Source of the DNA: DASUMF01 sp040510575
Lineage (GTDB): Bacteria; Actinomycetota; Acidimicrobiia; IMCC26256; DASPTH01
Direction of reading: 5' to 3'
DNA length: 20,974 nt
Assembly (NCBI GenBank): GCA_040510575.1
Contig: JBEVIU010000088.1
Coordinates: 1 to 20,974 of the forward strand
The notes under the pieces were generated by a model that was given only the letters and a program-made list of their open reading frames with translations, made no database searches and was not told the DNA's origin. This document shows, one piece after another, positions 19,310 through 20,974 of this stretch (positions are counted from its first letter, which is position 1; each line of letters begins with the position of its first letter). The position numbers and the translations under genes were made by a program.

Positions 19310-20974
19310 ATGTGGAAGCCGACAATCAGGGGACTCCTCGCCCGCAAGGTGCGCCTCGTGCTCACCGCGATGGCGGTGCTCCTCGGCGTGAGCTTCATCA
19401 GCGCGACGTACGTGCTCACCGACACGGTCAAGGACGCGTTCGACTCGGTGTTCGCCCAGACGCTGACCGGCGTCGATCTCAGGGTCCAGGGGGCGCGGCC
19501 GCTCGGGCAGGGTGATCCGCAGCGGGTCCCCGAGTCGGCGCTCGCTGACGTGCGCGCGGTGCCGGGGGTGGCCCGCGCCGAAGGGTTCGTCGACGGATAC
19601 GCCCAGTTCGTCGGGGACGACGGCGAGAGCATCGGGGGCGGTGGCCCGCCGACGTTCGGCGCGTCGTGGGTGAACGGCGGCCCGTTCGAGCTCGTCGACG
19701 ACGGCGTGAGCCGAGCGCCACGCCGGAGCGGCGAGGTCGCGATGGACGCCGGCACCGCGAAGGAGCACGGCTTCGAGGTGGGCGACCGCGTGCGCGTGCT
19801 GCTCGACGGACCGGCGCGCGAGTTCGAGATCGTCGGTCTCTTCGGCTTCGGTGACCGCTTCGACTTCGGTGCGGTGACGTTCGCGGCCTTCGATCTCGAC
19901 ACCGCGCAAGAAGCGTTCGACGCGCGCGGCTCCCTCGACGGGATCTACGTGCAACGCGAGCCCGGGGTGTCGGTCGCGCAGCTCCAGCACCGTCTCACGC
20001 GTGAGCTCGGCCCGAGTTACGAGGTGCTCACCGCGTCGGAGGCCACGGAGCAGGTCGGCGAGACCGTCCGTGGCTTCCTTGGTTTCTTCACGCTCGCGCT
20101 CCTCGGCTTCGCTGCCATCGGCGTGGTCGTCGGCGCGTTCGTGATCTTCAACACCTTCACGATCCTCGTCGCGCAACGCACCCGCGAGCTCGGGCTGCTG
20201 CGGGCGATGGGAGCCACGGGTGGGCAGGTGATCGGGTCGGTGGTGCTCGAGGCGCTCCTGGTCGGAGTGGTTGCCTCGGCGATCGGCCTGGTGGTCGGGA
20301 TCCTGCTCGGCATCGGCTTGTTGGAGCTCCTCCGCGGTCTGGGGCTGCAGCTCCCGGAGACCAGCACGGTGTTGCTCGGCCGCACGATCGTGGTGTCGCT
20401 CGTCGTCGGGATCGTCGTGACTGTGGTGGCGTCACTCCTGCCGGCGTTGCGGGCCGCGCGCGTGCCGCCGATCGCGGCGATCAACGAGGTCGGGACGCGT
20501 GCCGTCGGCAGCATGACGCGCCGACTCGTCGTGGGGACGGCGATCTTCGCGGTCGGCGTCGCGATGGTGGTGATCGGGTTGGTGCGCTCCGAATCGGTGA
20601 CCGGGATCTTCGAGCAGGTCCAGGTCGTCGCGGTCGGTGCGTTCCTGCTGCTCGTCGGCGTCGTCGTGCTGCTGGCCGCGGTCGCGCGCCCGGTCGCCGG
20701 TGCAATCGGTCGACCGTTGCGCGCGCTGGGCGTGAGTGGAGTGCTCGCACGGGCAAATGCCATGCGCAACCCGCGCCGTACCGCGGTCACGGCGTCGGCC
20801 ATCGTGATCGGGCTCGCGCTCGTGGGCCTCACCGCCACGTTCGGCGCGTCGGCGAAGGCATCGGTTCGTCGCGACACCGCGGCCGGGTTGCGGGCCGACT
20901 TCGTGGTGAAGGCCGATGGCTTCGCCGGCTTCTCGCCCGAGGTCGCCGATCGGCTCACCGCGCTGCCCGCGGTC
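19310..20974 (+). CDS. ABC transporter permease, MacB/FtsX type, truncated by window edge
   Basis: The first 555 codons are present and the frame runs off the end. A short basic N-terminus and one helix (LVLTAMAVLLGVSFISATYV) lead into a large extracytoplasmic MacB_PCD-like domain (about 40-255). The FtsX core follows: helix ALLGFAAIGVVVGAFVIFNTF, the coupling segment VAQRTRELGLLRAMGATGGQV, then two more helices ending SLLPALRAARVPPIAAI. A further pair of helices (405-465) and the start of a second FtsX-like unit (RNPRRTAVTASAIVIGLALV) show the duplicated-core architecture, about 800-850 residues when complete. The ATG has GAGG 9 nt upstream. The partner ATPase is not in the window and may follow. 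Likely roles are lipid, lipoprotein or antibiotic export. Confidence 0.92.
   Translation, partial: MWKPTIRGLLARKVRLVLTAMAVLLGVSFISATYVLTDTVKDAFDSVFAQTLTGVDLRVQGARPLGQGDPQRVPESALADVRAVPGVARAEGFVDGYAQFVGDDGESIGGGGPPTFGASWVNGGPFELVDDGVSRAPRRSGEVAMDAGTAKEHGFEVGDRVRVLLDGPAREFEIVGLFGFGDRFDFGAVTFAAFDLDTAQEAFDARGSLDGIYVQREPGVSVAQLQHRLTRELGPSYEVLTASEATEQVGETVRGFLGFFTLALLGFAAIGVVVGAFVIFNTFTILVAQRTRELGLLRAMGATGGQVIGSVVLEALLVGVVASAIGLVVGILLGIGLLELLRGLGLQLPETSTVLLGRTIVVSLVVGIVVTVVASLLPALRAARVPPIAAINEVGTRAVGSMTRRLVVGTAIFAVGVAMVVIGLVRSESVTGIFEQVQVVAVGAFLLLVGVVVLLAAVARPVAGAIGRPLRALGVSGVLARANAMRNPRRTAVTASAIVIGLALVGLTATFGASAKASVRRDTAAGLRADFVVKADGFAGFSPEVADRLTALPAV

Noticed and set aside
1..20974. tRNA, rRNA, insertion sequences, integrases, phage genes or attachment sites
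   Set aside because: None recognised on either strand; the window looks like ordinary chromosomal DNA of uniform composition.

Overview
The window is high-GC DNA, densely coded on both strands, and almost certainly comes from an actinobacterium. The repertoire points towards an Acidimicrobiia-like or mycobacteria-like catabolic lineage: two F420-type luciferase-like (LLM) oxidoreductases, a Baeyer-Villiger-type flavin monooxygenase, a tandem family III CoA-transferase, a GAP-family membrane protein, DUF2330 and many short-leader promoters. The taxon is inferred from gene families and composition only; there is no rRNA or tRNA in the window. No gene-free stretch exceeds 300 bases; the longest is 19072-19309.

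Left part (1-9581). A minus-strand series holds a molybdopterin oxidoreductase (4576-2453), a small unknown protein (2422-2093), an amidohydrolase (2008-710) and a truncated DHA2-type MFS exporter (622-1). It looks like a catabolic and export set. Divergent from it is a SAM methyltransferase (4764-5453) with a non-standard start, which converges across a hairpin on a secreted M15 peptidase (5978-5484). Two LLM oxidoreductases follow, converging on each other (6034-6888 and 7744-6899). The second diverges from an FMN nitroreductase (7839-8549), which converges on a bicupin-like protein (9581-8610).

Middle (9704-14827). A Baeyer-Villiger-type monooxygenase (13815-12187) and an 828-residue double CoA-transferase (12190-9704) share an ATGA stop/start overlap, so they are very probably co-translated and act in one degradation pathway. 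A proline-rich lipoprotein alpha/beta hydrolase diverges from them.

Right part (14839-20974). This looks like an envelope and redox island. It contains a small four-cysteine protein with HiPIP-like cysteine spacing, a secreted protein with two complete type-1 copper sites, a tiny ORF directly behind it, a membrane-anchored cupredoxin co-translated (GTGA overlap) with a DUF2330 protein, a six-helix GAP-family membrane protein, a CAP-domain lipoprotein, and the first 555 codons of a MacB/FtsX-type ABC permease that runs off the end.

Two expression styles recur. Seven genes have a TANNNT hexamer 6-8 nt before the start codon and no Shine-Dalgarno, as expected of leaderless transcripts. Others have good Shine-Dalgarno sequences, and in four of these an inverted repeat covers or abuts the ribosome-binding site. 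The most interesting leads are the copper/Fe-S/DUF2330 island, the structured leaders of the GAP and CAP genes, the asymmetric double CoA-transferase, and a five-unit 15-bp repeat lying in a bridging reading frame.
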